Shown piece by piece: positions 49,666 to 58,360 of a DNA stretch of 64,000 nucleotides. This DNA comes from Rufibacter roseus (lineage in GTDB: Bacteria; Bacteroidota; Bacteroidia; Cytophagales; Hymenobacteraceae), in NCBI RefSeq assembly GCF_001647285.1, contig NZ_LRML01000010.1, positions 1-64,000 on the forward strand, written 5' to 3'. The notes under the pieces are model-generated. The model was given only the letters and a program-made list of their open reading frames with translations. It ran no database searches and was not told where the DNA came from. Positions within the stretch are counted from its first letter, which is position 1. Every line of letters starts with the position of its first letter. Both the position numbers and the translations under genes were made by a program.

Positions 49666-51321
49666 ATGAATAACAGAATCTTTTCCCTCGCAGCGGTAGT
49701 GCTTTGGTTTTTCGTGGGCAGCTGTATGGCGCAGCAGACTATTGGAGTAAATGCTATTGTTCCTAAACCAGTTTCTGCCATTGCCACTGGTAAAGCGCCA
49801 GTAGCCATTTCAACGCAAACAGTAATTGTGGCAGATGGTGCTTTTCAACAACAGGCGGTGTACTTGCAAGAGCTATTGCAAAAGCAGCTAGGCTATACTT
49901 TAAAAGTAGTGAACAGCCCAAAACAAGCAGGAAACGCTACTCAAATTCTTCTTCAGCAAGACCCGGCAGCAGCGCCCACCGCAGAAATGTATGTGTTGGA
50001 AGCGGCTGGCAAGAAGTTAAGCATAAAAGCAAAAGATGTGCCAGGCGTGGTGCATGGCATCCAAACCTTACTGCAGTTGTTGCCGCTGCAGAAGCAGAAA
50101 GGTGCTGCGCAGGTAGCGGCGGTGCAAATAAAAGATTACCCACGCTTCGGCTATAGAGGTATGCATTTAGACGTGAGCCGCCATATTTTTCCGGTGGAGT
50201 TCATCAAGAAATATATTGACTATTTGGCGTTCCATAAGTTCAACACTTTTCACTGGCACCTCACCGATGACCAAGGCTGGCGACTGGAAGTAAAAAGCTA
50301 CCCTAAACTGAACACGGTGGCCGCTTACCGAAATTTAACCTTGATAGGCCACTTCAAAGACACGCCTGCCCGCTACGACTCTACCCGTTACGGCGGTGTA
50401 TACACGCAGGCCGAGGTAAAAGACATTATTAAGTACGCTGCTGTTCGTGGCATTACCATCATTCCAGAAATTGACATACCAGGCCATAGCCGAGCTATAA
50501 TTGCCGCTTACCCTGAGTTCAGCACCCGTCCAGATACTACCTGGCAAGTAGCCAATACTTGGGGCATGTACAACCGCCAAAACAACGTACTGGCTCCTAA
50601 TCCGGCTACATTTAAGTTTCTTGAAACTATTTTTAATGAAGTGGCAGATCTGTTCCCTTCAGAATACATACATATTGGCGGCGACGAAACAAGTAAAATG
50701 TGGTGGAAAGCCAGCCCCAGCGCCCAAGCTTTTATGAAAGCAAATGGCCTGAAAGATGAGAAGGAGCTGCAGACCTACTTTATTAAGTTCGTAGCTAATA
50801 AACTAGAGAAAAAGGGCAAGAAGATTATTGGCTGGCACGAGATTATGGAAGGGAAACTGGACACCACAGCCGTGGTGATGGTGTGGGCCGGCGAAAAGCA
50901 AGCCGTAGAGGCAGCCAAGAAACAACACCGCATCATCATGACCCCAGGCAAACCTTTCTACTTTGATGCCTACCAGTCAAAAGACCCTAAAGACAGTTTG
51001 GCCATACACGGCTACAACCCGCTAGATGCCGTGTATAATTACAACCCAGTGCCTGCTGAGCTGAAAACGTTGAACCTGGAGAAATACATTTGGGGTGGGC
51101 AGGGTAACGTCTGGACAGAGTACATGGAATACCCCAGCAAAGTAGAGTACATGGTGTTCCCGCGCATGACGGCCCTGAGCGAAACCCTCTGGACACCGCT
51201 GGAAAAGAAAGATTACGCAGACTTCAAGCGGAGGCTGAAGCAGTACATTATCCCGCGTTACCAGTACTGGGGCGCAGGCTATTTCAAGAACTTCGAGCAG
51301 TGGACTATTGATAAGCAGTAA
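49666..51321 (+). CDS. Beta-N-acetylhexosaminidase (GH20)
   Basis: An exported 551-residue glycoside hydrolase family 20 enzyme, with signal peptide residues 1-23 ending CMA. The N-terminal GH20b domain (about residues 30-150) is followed by the TIM-barrel catalytic domain beginning DYPRFGYRGMHLDVSRHIFP. The conserved acid/base pair is in YIHIGGDETSK (Asp-Glu near residue 340). Further contacts are FHWHLTDDQGWRLEV, IIPEIDIPGHSRA, and WGGQGNVWTEYM. It removes terminal GlcNAc/GalNAc from glycans or chitin, probably in the periplasm or on the surface. There is no chitinase gene nearby. Confidence 0.95.
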   Translation: MNNRIFSLAAVVLWFFVGSCMAQQTIGVNAIVPKPVSAIATGKAPVAISTQTVIVADGAFQQQAVYLQELLQKQLGYTLKVVNSPKQAGNATQILLQQDPAAAPTAEMYVLEAAGKKLSIKAKDVPGVVHGIQTLLQLLPLQKQKGAAQVAAVQIKDYPRFGYRGMHLDVSRHIFPVEFIKKYIDYLAFHKFNTFHWHLTDDQGWRLEVKSYPKLNTVAAYRNLTLIGHFKDTPARYDSTRYGGVYTQAEVKDIIKYAAVRGITIIPEIDIPGHSRAIIAAYPEFSTRPDTTWQVANTWGMYNRQNNVLAPNPATFKFLETIFNEVADLFPSEYIHIGGDETSKMWWKASPSAQAFMKANGLKDEKELQTYFIKFVANKLEKKGKKIIGWHEIMEGKLDTTAVVMVWAGEKQAVEAAKKQHRIIMTPGKPFYFDAYQSKDPKDSLAIHGYNPLDAVYNYNPVPAELKTLNLEKYIWGGQGNVWTEYMEYPSKVEYMVFPRMTALSETLWTPLEKKDYADFKRRLKQYIIPRYQYWGAGYFKNFEQWTIDKQ

Positions 51322-51360
51322 ATAGCGCAAGCTTTGCTTTATAGTTTCTTAACTGTTTTC

Positions 51361-51398
51361 CGTTTTGGGTCTGTTTTCATAAAAACAGGCCCAAAACG
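51361..51398. repeat. F1 palindromic repeat
   Basis: CGTTTTGGGTCTGTTTTC is followed by ATAAAAACAGGCCCAAAACG. The only mismatch in the stem is one T-G wobble. It lies 40 bases after the GH20 stop codon. Confidence 0.85.
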
Positions 51399-51408
51399 TT
51401 TTAAGGCC

Positions 51409-51438
51409 TTGGGGCTACAACTCTATTCTGTATCTTTA
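51409..51438 (+). promoter_or_regulatory. Putative promoter of the 61-residue membrane protein gene
   Basis: TTG (51409-51411), a 19-base spacer and TATCTTTA (51431-51438, one mismatch to TAnnTTTG) precede the ATG at 51461. Confidence 0.45.
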
Positions 51439-51460
51439 CTAACATCCTTATTTTTAACGT

Positions 51461-51646
51461 ATGACTACCCGTTCCTCTAACATGCTGCTGAACTTCATGT
51501 TGGTGATCTCGTTCCTGATTATGATGTGGCGTCTGGAAGACTCTAACATACTGGTGACCCTGTTGTCATTCCTGGGCTTTATGATGTTTGTAATCCTGAA
51601 GATTTTGATAACACTCCGTCAAAAAAAAGGGGATCCGCCTAAATAG
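51461..51646 (+). CDS. Small two-helix membrane protein
   Basis: A 61-residue protein with membrane helices at about residues 8-24 (LLNFMLVISFLIMMW) and 31-52 (ILVTLLSFLGFMMFVILKILI), a short acidic loop (RLEDSN) and a basic tail (LRQKKGDPPK). It has a promoter-like sequence and is followed by another membrane protein gene after 50 bases. No function is recognised. Its length and composition fit small conserved Bacteroidota membrane proteins. Confidence 0.6.
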   Translation: MTTRSSNMLLNFMLVISFLIMMWRLEDSNILVTLLSFLGFMMFVILKILITLRQKKGDPPK

Positions 51647-51696
51647 CCTCTACTGACAAGGAGCATGTTCTATTTTTTCATTCTAATTGCCGATAG

Positions 51697-52164
51697 ATGG
51701 AATCTTTCTTTTTAAACCTGTCGCCTTCTACCTCAAATCAACCAGCAGTGGCCCGTATGTATTTGGCCATGGCGGTGGTGTTCTTTTGCTTGGGCGGGTA
51801 CGGAGTGTTTAAAGAATACACTGCCGGAGAAAGAGACTTAGTGCAGTACATTCTGCCCTTGCTGCAAATGGCTATTGCCATAGCCTACCTGTTTATTTCT
51901 ATAAAGAGAAGGAAGGCTGGCGGAACCAGGTATGTGCAGGTAACTGAGGAACGTTTAGAACTGAAACTGATGCCCAACCAAGCTCCGCTCACGCTGCTTT
52001 GGGACACCATTAGCCTGCTGCGCGTGCAGCATGACCGGCTTATTTACCGTCTGTCCTCCGGCCAAACCGGTGAAATAACTTTTGATACCATACCCGAAGA
52101 ATTCGAGGACGCGGTACGCAACGCCATTCGGGAGGCTGGCCGCAAGAAAGGCGTAAGCCTGTGA
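51697..52164 (+). CDS. Hypothetical membrane protein with PH-like cytoplasmic part
   Basis: The 155-residue product has two membrane segments (MYLAMAVVFFCLGGYGVF, about residues 22-39, and YILPLLQMAIAIAYLFISI, about 51-69). A soluble C-terminal domain of about 80 residues (YVQVTEERLELKLMPNQAPL, LLWDTISLLRVQHDRLIYRL) has strand spacing like that of bacterial PH-type domains (YcxB/YdbS-like). No catalytic residues are evident. It is in tandem with the 61-residue protein gene and ends in a strong terminator. Confidence 0.65.
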   Translation: MESFFLNLSPSTSNQPAVARMYLAMAVVFFCLGGYGVFKEYTAGERDLVQYILPLLQMAIAIAYLFISIKRRKAGGTRYVQVTEERLELKLMPNQAPLTLLWDTISLLRVQHDRLIYRLSSGQTGEITFDTIPEEFEDAVRNAIREAGRKKGVSL

Positions 52165-52202
52165 GTTTTTGATTTGATTTCCGGAAAACAGGTATAAAAC
52201 AG
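52165..52202. repeat. F1 palindromic repeat
   Basis: GAGTTTTTGATTTGATTTCC is followed by GGAAAACAGGTATAAAACAG. Its right arm also forms the left arm of the adjoining terminator hairpin. Confidence 0.7.
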
Positions 52203-52242
52203 AAAGCGGTGGCTCCAGAGCCACCGCTTTCTGTTTTATACC
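52191..52242 (+). terminator. Long perfect palindrome terminator
   Basis: A 52-base palindrome with arms starting GGTATAAAACAGAAAGCGG, loop CTCCAGAG. It follows the gene ending at 52164. It is built by copying the F1 right arm to both sides, so F1 and terminator share bases. Confidence 0.85.
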
Positions 52243-52367
52243 TCATCAGTTTCTGTTGCTGGCTGTCAAGCTGCTGAGGTGCTGCAAAACGGCTGTTATG
52301 AACCCTGCCTCCGTTGAGCCGTAAAAAAGAGAACTACACTAGTACGCCATCAGTACAAAATCTAACT

Positions 52368-52934
52368 ATGAAAAACTATCTATCCACTTTATGCTGCTCT
52401 GCTGCTCTTCTTTTTATGACCAGCTGTGGCGGTTCTTCTGATTCTACTTCTGTTGATGCCGCAGGTAAACACAACGAGAACCTGCTGGAAAGCACCGGTA
52501 AGTCAGAGAAGGCAGGTTGGTTTGTTGCCGAGACCGCCAGTAGCAATTTATACCTGCAGGAAATGGGCCGCCTGGCCAGCAGTAAGGCTACTGATCCGCA
52601 AATCAAAGAATTTGGCCAGGTGTTGCTAAGCCACCATGAGCAACTAAATAACCAGTTAAAGCAAATATCAGATCTCAAGAATCTCATGACTCCTAGCAGC
52701 ATGGGCAACAATCATCAGAAAGCATTCAACCAGACACTAGAGCAAACGGGTCAGGAATTTGACAAAGCGTTCATAGAGAAAGTGGAGAAAGAGCATGAAG
52801 ACCTGATAGAGAAATTTCAAGAGTTCACAGAAGATGGGGCTGATGCAGAATATAAAAACTTCGCCTCGCAGGCGCTGCCAACTCTTCAGGCACACCAGAA
52901 AAGGGCGCAGGCGTTGAAAGATGCTCAGCCATAA
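52368..52934 (+). CDS. DUF4142 lipoprotein 1
   Basis: A 188-residue lipoprotein (CCSAALLFMTSCGG, lipobox MTSC) starting at the ATG at 52368; a longer frame would add about 18 residues before the signal. The mature part is a DUF4142 four-helix, ferritin-like domain (AETASSNLYLQEMGRLASS, IKEFGQVLLSHHEQLNNQL, EHEDLIEKFQEF, LPTLQAHQKRAQAL). The SHHEQ motif parallels the DHH motif of its neighbours. Three DUF4142 genes follow each other here. The family is abundant in soil bacteria and of unknown activity. Confidence 0.85.
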   Translation: MKNYLSTLCCSAALLFMTSCGGSSDSTSVDAAGKHNENLLESTGKSEKAGWFVAETASSNLYLQEMGRLASSKATDPQIKEFGQVLLSHHEQLNNQLKQISDLKNLMTPSSMGNNHQKAFNQTLEQTGQEFDKAFIEKVEKEHEDLIEKFQEFTEDGADAEYKNFASQALPTLQAHQKRAQALKDAQP

Positions 52935-53007
52935 CCTTAACCCTCATTACGCTTAAGTAAAGCTGATCTGAAAAGACTGAATTAGAACGTTAAAACTTCT
53001 CTACACC

Positions 53008-53601
53008 ATGAAATATATTTTGATAATAGGCCTGGCTTTGGGAATAAGCAGCATGAGTTGCCAAAGAGCCAGTACTTTCACACCCTCGGTAGACACTGCG
53101 GCCAATGCCTCTGTTACGCCTGAAAGAGAGCAACAATTACCCACCAGTACAGGTGTGGTAAACGGCAGAGCGCTTACTGACCCGGTGTTTATAATGGAGG
53201 CTGCCAGCAACAGCCTACTACAAATTTCCTTAGGCCGAACGGCGCTTGAAAAAGCAACTAATGCTGAAGTAAAGAAATTCGCTCAAATGATGATAGACCA
53301 TCATTCTAAAGAAGACTCAGAACTTAAAGCCATCGCCTCTGAAATAGGAACTAACCTAACTCTGACGTTGCTGCCCCAGCACCAACGCGTGGTAGATAAA
53401 CTTTCAGAATTGCACGGAAAGAAGTTTGAAGAAGAGTACATGGAAGAAATGGAAGCGATTCATGAGCAGCAGGTAGCCACGTATGAAGTGATGAGCAACA
53501 GTGCTCAAACTGTTCGGGTAAAGGCCTACGCCATCAGAATGCTACCCCTGCTGCGTACTCATTTGTTTGAAGCAGACCGCGTAGAAGATATAGTTGACTA
53601 A
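53008..53601 (+). CDS. DUF4142 lipoprotein 2
   Basis: The 197-residue product has the lipoprotein signal IGLALGISSMSCQRA (lipobox SMSC) and a DUF4142 helical domain (MEAASNSLLQISLGRTALEKA, VKKFAQMMIDHHSKEDSEL, YMEEMEAIHEQQVATYEV, LLRTHLFEADRVEDI). The MMIDHH motif is shared with the third gene. It starts 73 bases after gene 1. It is probably a periplasmic helical bundle anchored by its lipid. The function is unknown. Confidence 0.85.
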   Translation: MKYILIIGLALGISSMSCQRASTFTPSVDTAANASVTPEREQQLPTSTGVVNGRALTDPVFIMEAASNSLLQISLGRTALEKATNAEVKKFAQMMIDHHSKEDSELKAIASEIGTNLTLTLLPQHQRVVDKLSELHGKKFEEEYMEEMEAIHEQQVATYEVMSNSAQTVRVKAYAIRMLPLLRTHLFEADRVEDIVD

Positions 53602-53695
53602 CCGCCTATTGCATCAGAAGAAGATATCTAATGGTGCTTACTATAAACAAATATAGAACAAGCCCGAAACGCCCTCGTATATCATAGCAGGAACT

Positions 53696-54370
53696 ATGAA
53701 TAAAATAACAATGAAAAAAACAACTTTAGTAATGATGGCTGGCGCTTTGATCTTTGGCGCTGCATGTACTGGTACTACCACAGAAGGTACTACCACCACA
53801 ACTGCTGAAACGACAACTGATGCCACAGCTGGCAGTGCTACAAGCCCTGGGGCCGCTGTTGCCGGATCTTCAAATCCTAACGCAACAGCCACTGGCACGG
53901 GTACAGTAGGAGGGGCGGATGATGTAACGTCTGTGACAAACTTAAATGACCCAACATTTTTAGTTACTGCGGCTAGTGCCAACATGCTTGAAATTGAGGC
54001 AGGCAGACTGGCAGTGCAAAATGCCGCTAACGCAGAGGTGAAACGCTATGGGCAGATGATGATTGATCACCATACTGCCGCCAGCAAAGAGTTGATGACC
54101 GTGGCGCGTCAGCTGAATACTGAAATACCAAACGTGTTGCTGGCGCCTCACCAAGCAATGCTTGATAAGGTGAAAGGTAAAACAGGAACCGCATTTGATG
54201 AAGATTACATGGACATGATGGAGGCCAGTCATAAAATGACCATTGCTATGTTTGAGGCAAAGTCTAATAATGCTGAAAACCAAGCAGTAAAAGCCTTCGC
54301 TACTAAAACGTTACCTACTTTGCGCGCTCACCTAGAGGCTGCAGACCGCCTGGAAGGCACGGTGGACTAA
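53696..54370 (+). CDS. DUF4142 lipoprotein 3
   Basis: The 224-residue lipoprotein (LVMMAGALIFGAACTG, lipobox GAAC) has a Thr/Ala/Gly-rich linker (about residues 26-75, e.g. TTTEGTTTTTAETTTDATAG) before the DUF4142 domain (TAASANMLEIEAGRLAVQN, VKRYGQMMIDHHTAASKEL, YMDMMEASHKMTIAMFE, LPTLRAHLEAADRLEG). AGGA six bases upstream supports the ATG at 53696; an ATG at 53711 is an alternative. The linker is longest in this copy, so the domain stands furthest from the membrane. Confidence 0.85.
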   Translation: MNKITMKKTTLVMMAGALIFGAACTGTTTEGTTTTTAETTTDATAGSATSPGAAVAGSSNPNATATGTGTVGGADDVTSVTNLNDPTFLVTAASANMLEIEAGRLAVQNAANAEVKRYGQMMIDHHTAASKELMTVARQLNTEIPNVLLAPHQAMLDKVKGKTGTAFDEDYMDMMEASHKMTIAMFEAKSNNAENQAVKAFATKTLPTLRAHLEAADRLEGTVD

Positions 54371-54396
54371 AACACTGGAAATATTTTTTACTGAGG

Positions 54397-54427
54397 GAGC
54401 CAATTGTGCGTATAGCATAATTGGCTC
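54397..54427 (+). terminator. Terminator after DUF4142 lipoprotein 3
   Basis: GAGCCAATT and AATTGGCTC pair around a 13-base loop, followed by TGCTTTT. It lies 26 bases after the stop codon, ending the lipoprotein trio. Confidence 0.75.
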
Positions 54428-54510
54428 TGCTTTTAGTAGAGAAGTTCTGAACATTATGAGCGGAAGAAGCGCCTAAACAAATGCCTTTTTTTAGTGCGGA
54501 GAATAGCTTC

Positions 54511-54518
54511 TATATTTG
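54511..54518 (+). promoter_or_regulatory. Putative -7 element of the 98-residue lipoprotein gene
   Basis: TATATTTG followed by C matches TAnnTTTG exactly, 41 bases before the ATG at 54560. Only a T-run is found near -33. Confidence 0.45.
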
Positions 54519-54559
54519 CAGCTCTAACTACAACCGACTAAGATTTTAAATACATAGCC

Positions 54560-54856
54560 ATGAAAAAACTGATGCCTTTCTTTGCAGCCAGTGCCCTTTT
54601 CTTAGGAGCTGCCTGTAATACCTATACTTCTACTACTGATCCAGATGATCACGGCAGTGGCTGGGGATTGACTGGAGACCAAAAAGCCACCGGGCACACT
54701 TCTAGCCGCCCGGTTGCGGAGGCGAACAACAACGCCACCTTTGAGAATGCTAGTACGGTAGCGGGCAGAGACACAACTGTAAATACGCCGCAGCCAGAGG
54801 CAGACAATAAAACCAAAACAAAAGGATCACAGACTCCACAAGGAGTGGAAGAATAA
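54560..54856 (+). CDS. Small Thr/Asn-rich lipoprotein
   Basis: A 98-residue lipoprotein (FFAASALFLGAACN, lipobox GAAC). The mature part is short, polar and rich in Thr, Asn and Asp, predicted disordered, with no domain (HGSGWGLTGDQKATGHTS, ENASTVAGRDTTVN). It has its own -7 element and a terminator, so it is a separate gene next to the DUF4142 trio and not a fourth member. The function is unknown. Confidence 0.7.
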   Translation: MKKLMPFFAASALFLGAACNTYTSTTDPDDHGSGWGLTGDQKATGHTSSRPVAEANNNATFENASTVAGRDTTVNTPQPEADNKTKTKGSQTPQGVEE

Positions 54857-54903
54857 GCTTATTCGGCTACTTTATTGAGCTGAGAAGAACAGAGCTATTT
54901 TAA

Positions 54904-54943
54904 CAGAACCGCCCTTGCTGCTTTGGCTGCAAGGGCGGTTCTG
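54904..54943. terminator. Hairpin terminator between the small lipoprotein gene and uvrA
   Basis: CAGAACCGCCCTTGC pairs with GCAAGGGCGGTTCTG around TGCTTTGGCT. It lies between two convergent genes and abuts an F1 copy. Confidence 0.85.
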
Positions 54944-54979
54944 ATTTAGGGCTGAATTCCTGAAAACAGGGCAGAAACG
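54942..54979. repeat. F1 palindromic repeat
   Basis: TGATTTAGGGCTGAATTCC is followed by TGAAAACAGGGCAGAAACG. It fills the space between the shared terminator and the uvrA stop codon. Confidence 0.7.
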
Positions 54980-57900
54980 CTACTCTGCTTTCTTCTTTCT
55001 TCCGGCTTGTTTCTTTTCTTTAGGGGCAGAATCAGCGGCTGGTGTGTCTTCTTTCTTTTTACGCCCGCGCTTCTTTGGTGCCACCTCTGGAGCCTCTTCC
55101 TCTTCTGCCGGTTCTTCCACGGCTGGGGCCGGAGCATCTACATAGTGGCTGGTGCTTAACTCCTCTTTCAGGAACCGGGCGGTGTAGCCTATTGTAGATT
55201 CTGCCACTTCCTCTGGGGTGCCTTGCGCTACTATAGTGCCACCTCCGGCACCACCCTCTGGCCCAATGTCAATGATATGGTCAGCAATCTTGATCAGGTC
55301 CATGTTGTGCTCAATCACCAATACGCTATTGCCCTTGTCTACCAGGCGGTTTAACACATCGTTCAGGTGCTCAATGTCCTGGAAGTGCAGACCGGTGGTG
55401 GGCTCATCCATAATGTAAAGCGTGCGGCCGGTATCTTTCTTAGATAGCTCCGTGGCCAGCTTCACGCGCTGCGCCTCGCCACCAGAAAGGGTAGTGGCCT
55501 GCTGACCCAAAGTGATGTAACCCAAACCAACATCATTCAGCGTTTTGATTTTGCGCAAGATGCGGGGTTGGTACTCAAAGAACTCCACGGCATGCTCCAC
55601 AGTCATGTCCAGCACATCAGTAATAGACTTGCCTTTAAAGCGAACTTCCAGCGTTTCACGGTTGTAGCGTTTGCCTTTGCAGGTTTCGCAGGGCACGTAC
55701 ACGTCTGGCATAAAGTTCATCTCAATGGTTCTGATGCCGGCTCCCTCACAAGTCTCACAGCGGCCTCCTTTCACGTTAAATGAGAACCTGCCTGCCGCGT
55801 AGCCTCTAATTTTCGCCTCTGGCATAGACGCAAACAAAGCTCTGATTTCAGTGAACACACCGGTATACGTAGCGGGGTTAGAGCGGGGCGTACGGCCAAT
55901 GGGGCTTTGATCCACCTCAATCACCTTATCAATGTGCTCCAGACCCTCTATGGCTTTGAACGGAAGTGGCTCCCGCTTGGCATTGAAGAAGTGCTTGTTC
56001 AGGATAGGGTACAGCGTGTCATGAATGAGTGACGATTTACCGCTGCCCGACACACCCGTCACGCACAGGAGTTTGCCCAACGGCAGCTCCAGCGTCACGT
56101 TTTTCAGGTTATGACCGGTGGCTCCGCGTAAAATCAAACTCTTTCCGTTGCCTGGTCGCTTCTGTTTGCGCACCGGAATGCCCCGGCGGTTACTCAGGAA
56201 ATCGGCGGTGGTGGTGCCGCTTTCCATCATTTCTTTTGGTGTACCGGCCGTTACTACCTGACCACCATGCACACCCGCACCCGGACCTATGTCCACCACG
56301 TAGTCGGCGTTCAGGATCATGTCTTTGTCGTGCTCCACCACCACTACACTGTTGCCCAGGTCACGCAGGTCTTGCAGGGCCTTGATGAGCTTCTCGTTGT
56401 CGCGTTGGTGCAGACCAATGCTTGGTTCATCCATGATGTACAACACGCCTACCAGCTGCGTACCAATCTGCGTGGCCAGCCTGATGCGTTGGCTCTCGCC
56501 CCCGGAAAGGGTGCGTACCGAGCGGTGCAGGTGCAGGTACTCCAGCCCCACGTCTACTAAGAAACCAATCCGCTTCCGGATTTCCTTGAGCAGCTCGCGG
56601 GCGATGAGGTTTTGACGTTCGCTCAGGCGTTCTTCCAGATTAGCCATCCAACCGGCCAGCTCAGCAATGTCCATTTCGGCCAGCTGACCGATGTGCTTGT
56701 TGTCCAGTTTAAAGTGCAGCGATTCTTTTTTCAGGCGATAGCCTTCACACTCGGGGCAGGTGCTCTGGGTGGTGTATTCCTGAATCCAGTTCCGAACGTT
56801 CTCAGAGTCAGACTCCAGTTGCTTCTTCAAAAAGCTCATGACGCCCTCAAAGATGAACGGCTCACGCTTGCCCTTGGGGTCTTCCTCTTCAAAGCCGTAG
56901 AGCAACTGGTTCCAGGCTTCTTGCGGAATGTCAGAAATAGGAGCGGTTAAGCTGGTTTTATGTCGCTTGAGCAAGGCCGTAATCTGGGAGAAGATCCAGA
57001 TGTCACGGTACTCGCCCAGCGGCGCAATACCACCCCGGCTGATGCTCACGCTGCGGTCCGGCACAATAGATTCCTCGGTCAGTTCCTCAATCTCGCCCAA
57101 ACCGTTACACACCGGACAGGCTCCGTAAGGGGAGTTGAATGAGAAGGTATTTGGAGCCGGATCGTCATAAGCGATACCCGTGGCCGGATCCATTAAATGG
57201 CGAGAGTAGAACTGGGTTATGTTGGTATCTACATCCAGGGCCAGGGCGGTGCCTTTGCCATGCTGCAATGCGTTCTGGATAGAGGTTGACAAACGGTAAC
57301 GGTCTTCTATGCTCGGTACCAGCTTGTCTATCACAATTTCAATGTCGTGGATTTTGTAGCGGTCTACCTGCATCTTGGGCGTGAGCTCTACCAGTTCCCC
57401 GTCAATACGGGCCCTGATGAAGCCCATCTTCCGGATCTGCTCAAACAGCTCGCGGTAATGGCCTTTCCGACCCTTTACTACGGGCGCCAGAATCATGGTG
57501 CGCTTGCCGCTGAAATGCTCCAGTATATGGCTCACAATCTGGTCATCAGACTGCTTCATCATCTTCTCACCCGTCACGTAGCTGAATGCTTCGGCGGTAC
57601 GGGCGTAGAGCAGGCGCAGGAAATCGTAAATCTCGGTGATGGTGCCCACGGTGGAGCGGGGGTTGCGCGAGGTGGTTTTCTGCTCAATGGAAATAACCGG
57701 CGACAGGCCCTCAATCTTGTCTACCTCGGGCCGTTCCAGGCCGCCCAAAAAAGAGCGGGCGTAGGCCGAGAATGTCTCCATGTACCGGCGCTGGCCCTCG
57801 GCGTAAATGGTATCAAAAGCCAGTGAAGATTTTCCGCTACCCGAAATACCGGTAAAGACTACCAGCTCGTTGCGCGGAATTTTAATGCTGATGTTTTTGA

Positions 57901-57997
57901 GGTTGTGCTCGCGGGCTCCGTACACTTCAATAAAGGGTACATCCGCGGTTAGGTTATTATTAGCTACAGGCGTAGCGTCAGTATCTTTTACAGACAT
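54980..57997 (-). CDS. uvrA: Excinuclease ABC subunit A with basic C-terminal tail
   Basis: A 1005-residue UvrA, the damage-sensing ATPase of nucleotide excision repair. Two ABC ATPase halves are seen: Walker [14 protein letters not shown] (near residue 35) and [13 protein letters not shown] (near 665), signatures [12 protein letters not shown] and [12 protein letters not shown], and Cys motifs including CETCEGAG and [10 protein letters not shown] for zinc. After the conserved end (about residue 945), a tail of roughly 60 residues is acidic and then strongly basic ([21 protein letters not shown]), resembling an AT-hook. This tail is not part of the core family. TACCTTTG lies 25 bases upstream of the start. 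Confidence 0.97.
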   Translation of the reverse strand: MSVKDTDATPVANNNLTADVPFIEVYGAREHNLKNISIKIPRNELVVFTGISGSGKSSLAFDTIYAEGQRRYMETFSAYARSFLGGLERPEVDKIEGLSPVISIEQKTTSRNPRSTVGTITEIYDFLRLLYARTAEAFSYVTGEKMMKQSDDQIVSHILEHFSGKRTMILAPVVKGRKGHYRELFEQIRKMGFIRARIDGELVELTPKMQVDRYKIHDIEIVIDKLVPSIEDRYRLSTSIQNALQHGKGTALALDVDTNITQFYSRHLMDPATGIAYDDPAPNTFSFNSPYGACPVCNGLGEIEELTEESIVPDRSVSISRGGIAPLGEYRDIWIFSQITALLKRHKTSLTAPISDIPQEAWNQLLYGFEEEDPKGKREPFIFEGVMSFLKKQLESDSENVRNWIQEYTTQSTCPECEGYRLKKESLHFKLDNKHIGQLAEMDIAELAGWMANLEERLSERQNLIARELLKEIRKRIGFLVDVGLEYLHLHRSVRTLSGGESQRIRLATQIGTQLVGVLYIMDEPSIGLHQRDNEKLIKALQDLRDLGNSVVVVEHDKDMILNADYVVDIGPGAGVHGGQVVTAGTPKEMMESGTTTADFLSNRRGIPVRKQKRPGNGKSLILRGATGHNLKNVTLELPLGKLLCVTGVSGSGKSSLIHDTLYPILNKHFFNAKREPLPFKAIEGLEHIDKVIEVDQSPIGRTPRSNPATYTGVFTEIRALFASMPEAKIRGYAAGRFSFNVKGGRCETCEGAGIRTIEMNFMPDVYVPCETCKGKRYNRETLEVRFKGKSITDVLDMTVEHAVEFFEYQPRILRKIKTLNDVGLGYITLGQQATTLSGGEAQRVKLATELSKKDTGRTLYIMDEPTTGLHFQDIEHLNDVLNRLVDKGNSVLVIEHNMDLIKIADHIIDIGPEGGAGGGTIVAQGTPEEVAESTIGYTARFLKEELSTSHYVDAPAPAVEEPAEEEEAPEVAPKKRGRKKKEDTPAADSAPKEKKQAGRKKKAE

Positions 57998-58021
57998 CCG
58001 TAATCAGTTCAATTTAAACAG

Positions 58022-58029
58022 CAAAGGTA
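58022..58029 (-). promoter_or_regulatory. Putative -7 element of uvrA
   Basis: On the minus strand TACCTTTG matches TAnnTTTG and lies 25 bases from the ATG at 57997. The nearest upstream TTTG is 27 bases away, longer than the usual spacing. Confidence 0.45.
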
Positions 58030-58145
58030 GGTATTTGCTCGCTAGAAAAGCAGCGGCAAACCCATCTCTTCTTAACCGATTTCAGGGCAGAATAGTTTGG
58101 GTAGAGGGAGAATGTTTTTAGATGTTTGGTGGTGGTTTGTTGTGG

Positions 58146-58184
58146 GTGTTTTGAGGCTGTTTTTGGAAAAGGAGGCCGGAAACG
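58146..58184. repeat. F1 palindromic repeat
   Basis: GTGTTTTGAGGCTGTTTTTG is followed by GAAAAGGAGGCCGGAAACGC. It is followed at once by an F2 copy, as at 14078 (in reverse order). Confidence 0.75.
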
Positions 58185-58189
58185 CTTTT

Positions 58190-58236
58190 GGCACAGACGC
58201 TCGCAGGTCCTCCGGACGCTACGAGGTCTTTTGAGA
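58190..58236 (+). repeat. F2 hairpin repeat, copy 4
   Basis: GGCACAGACGCTCGCAGGTC, then a loop, then GGACGCTACGAGGTCTTTTG. The stem is changed to CTCG/CGAG at the outer positions relative to the other copies, keeping pairing in part. Confidence 0.65.
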
Positions 58237-58360
58237 TACGGCTATTTCTTTGGAGCTCAGATAAGCAGGTCTCATACTTTTTTCATTCCCTCTTCTCCCT
58301 CTCTCTCCTCTTTTGTCATCCTGAAAGGATCTTGTGGGCGTACTAGGGAAGTGGTGGCTA

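Larger units (their letters stand above)
57998..58360. other. uvrA upstream intergenic region, repeats only
   Basis: About 360 bases. It contains the uvrA -7 element, an F1 copy, an F2 copy, a pyrimidine-rich stretch, and a TTTGTCATCCTGAAAGGATC segment (58312-58331) that resembles a short repeat seen in related genomes. No gene is supported. Confidence 0.55.

Noticed and set aside
54560-54856. The 98-residue lipoprotein as a fourth DUF4142 member
   Set aside because: It has no helical DUF4142 domain and has its own promoter element and terminator.
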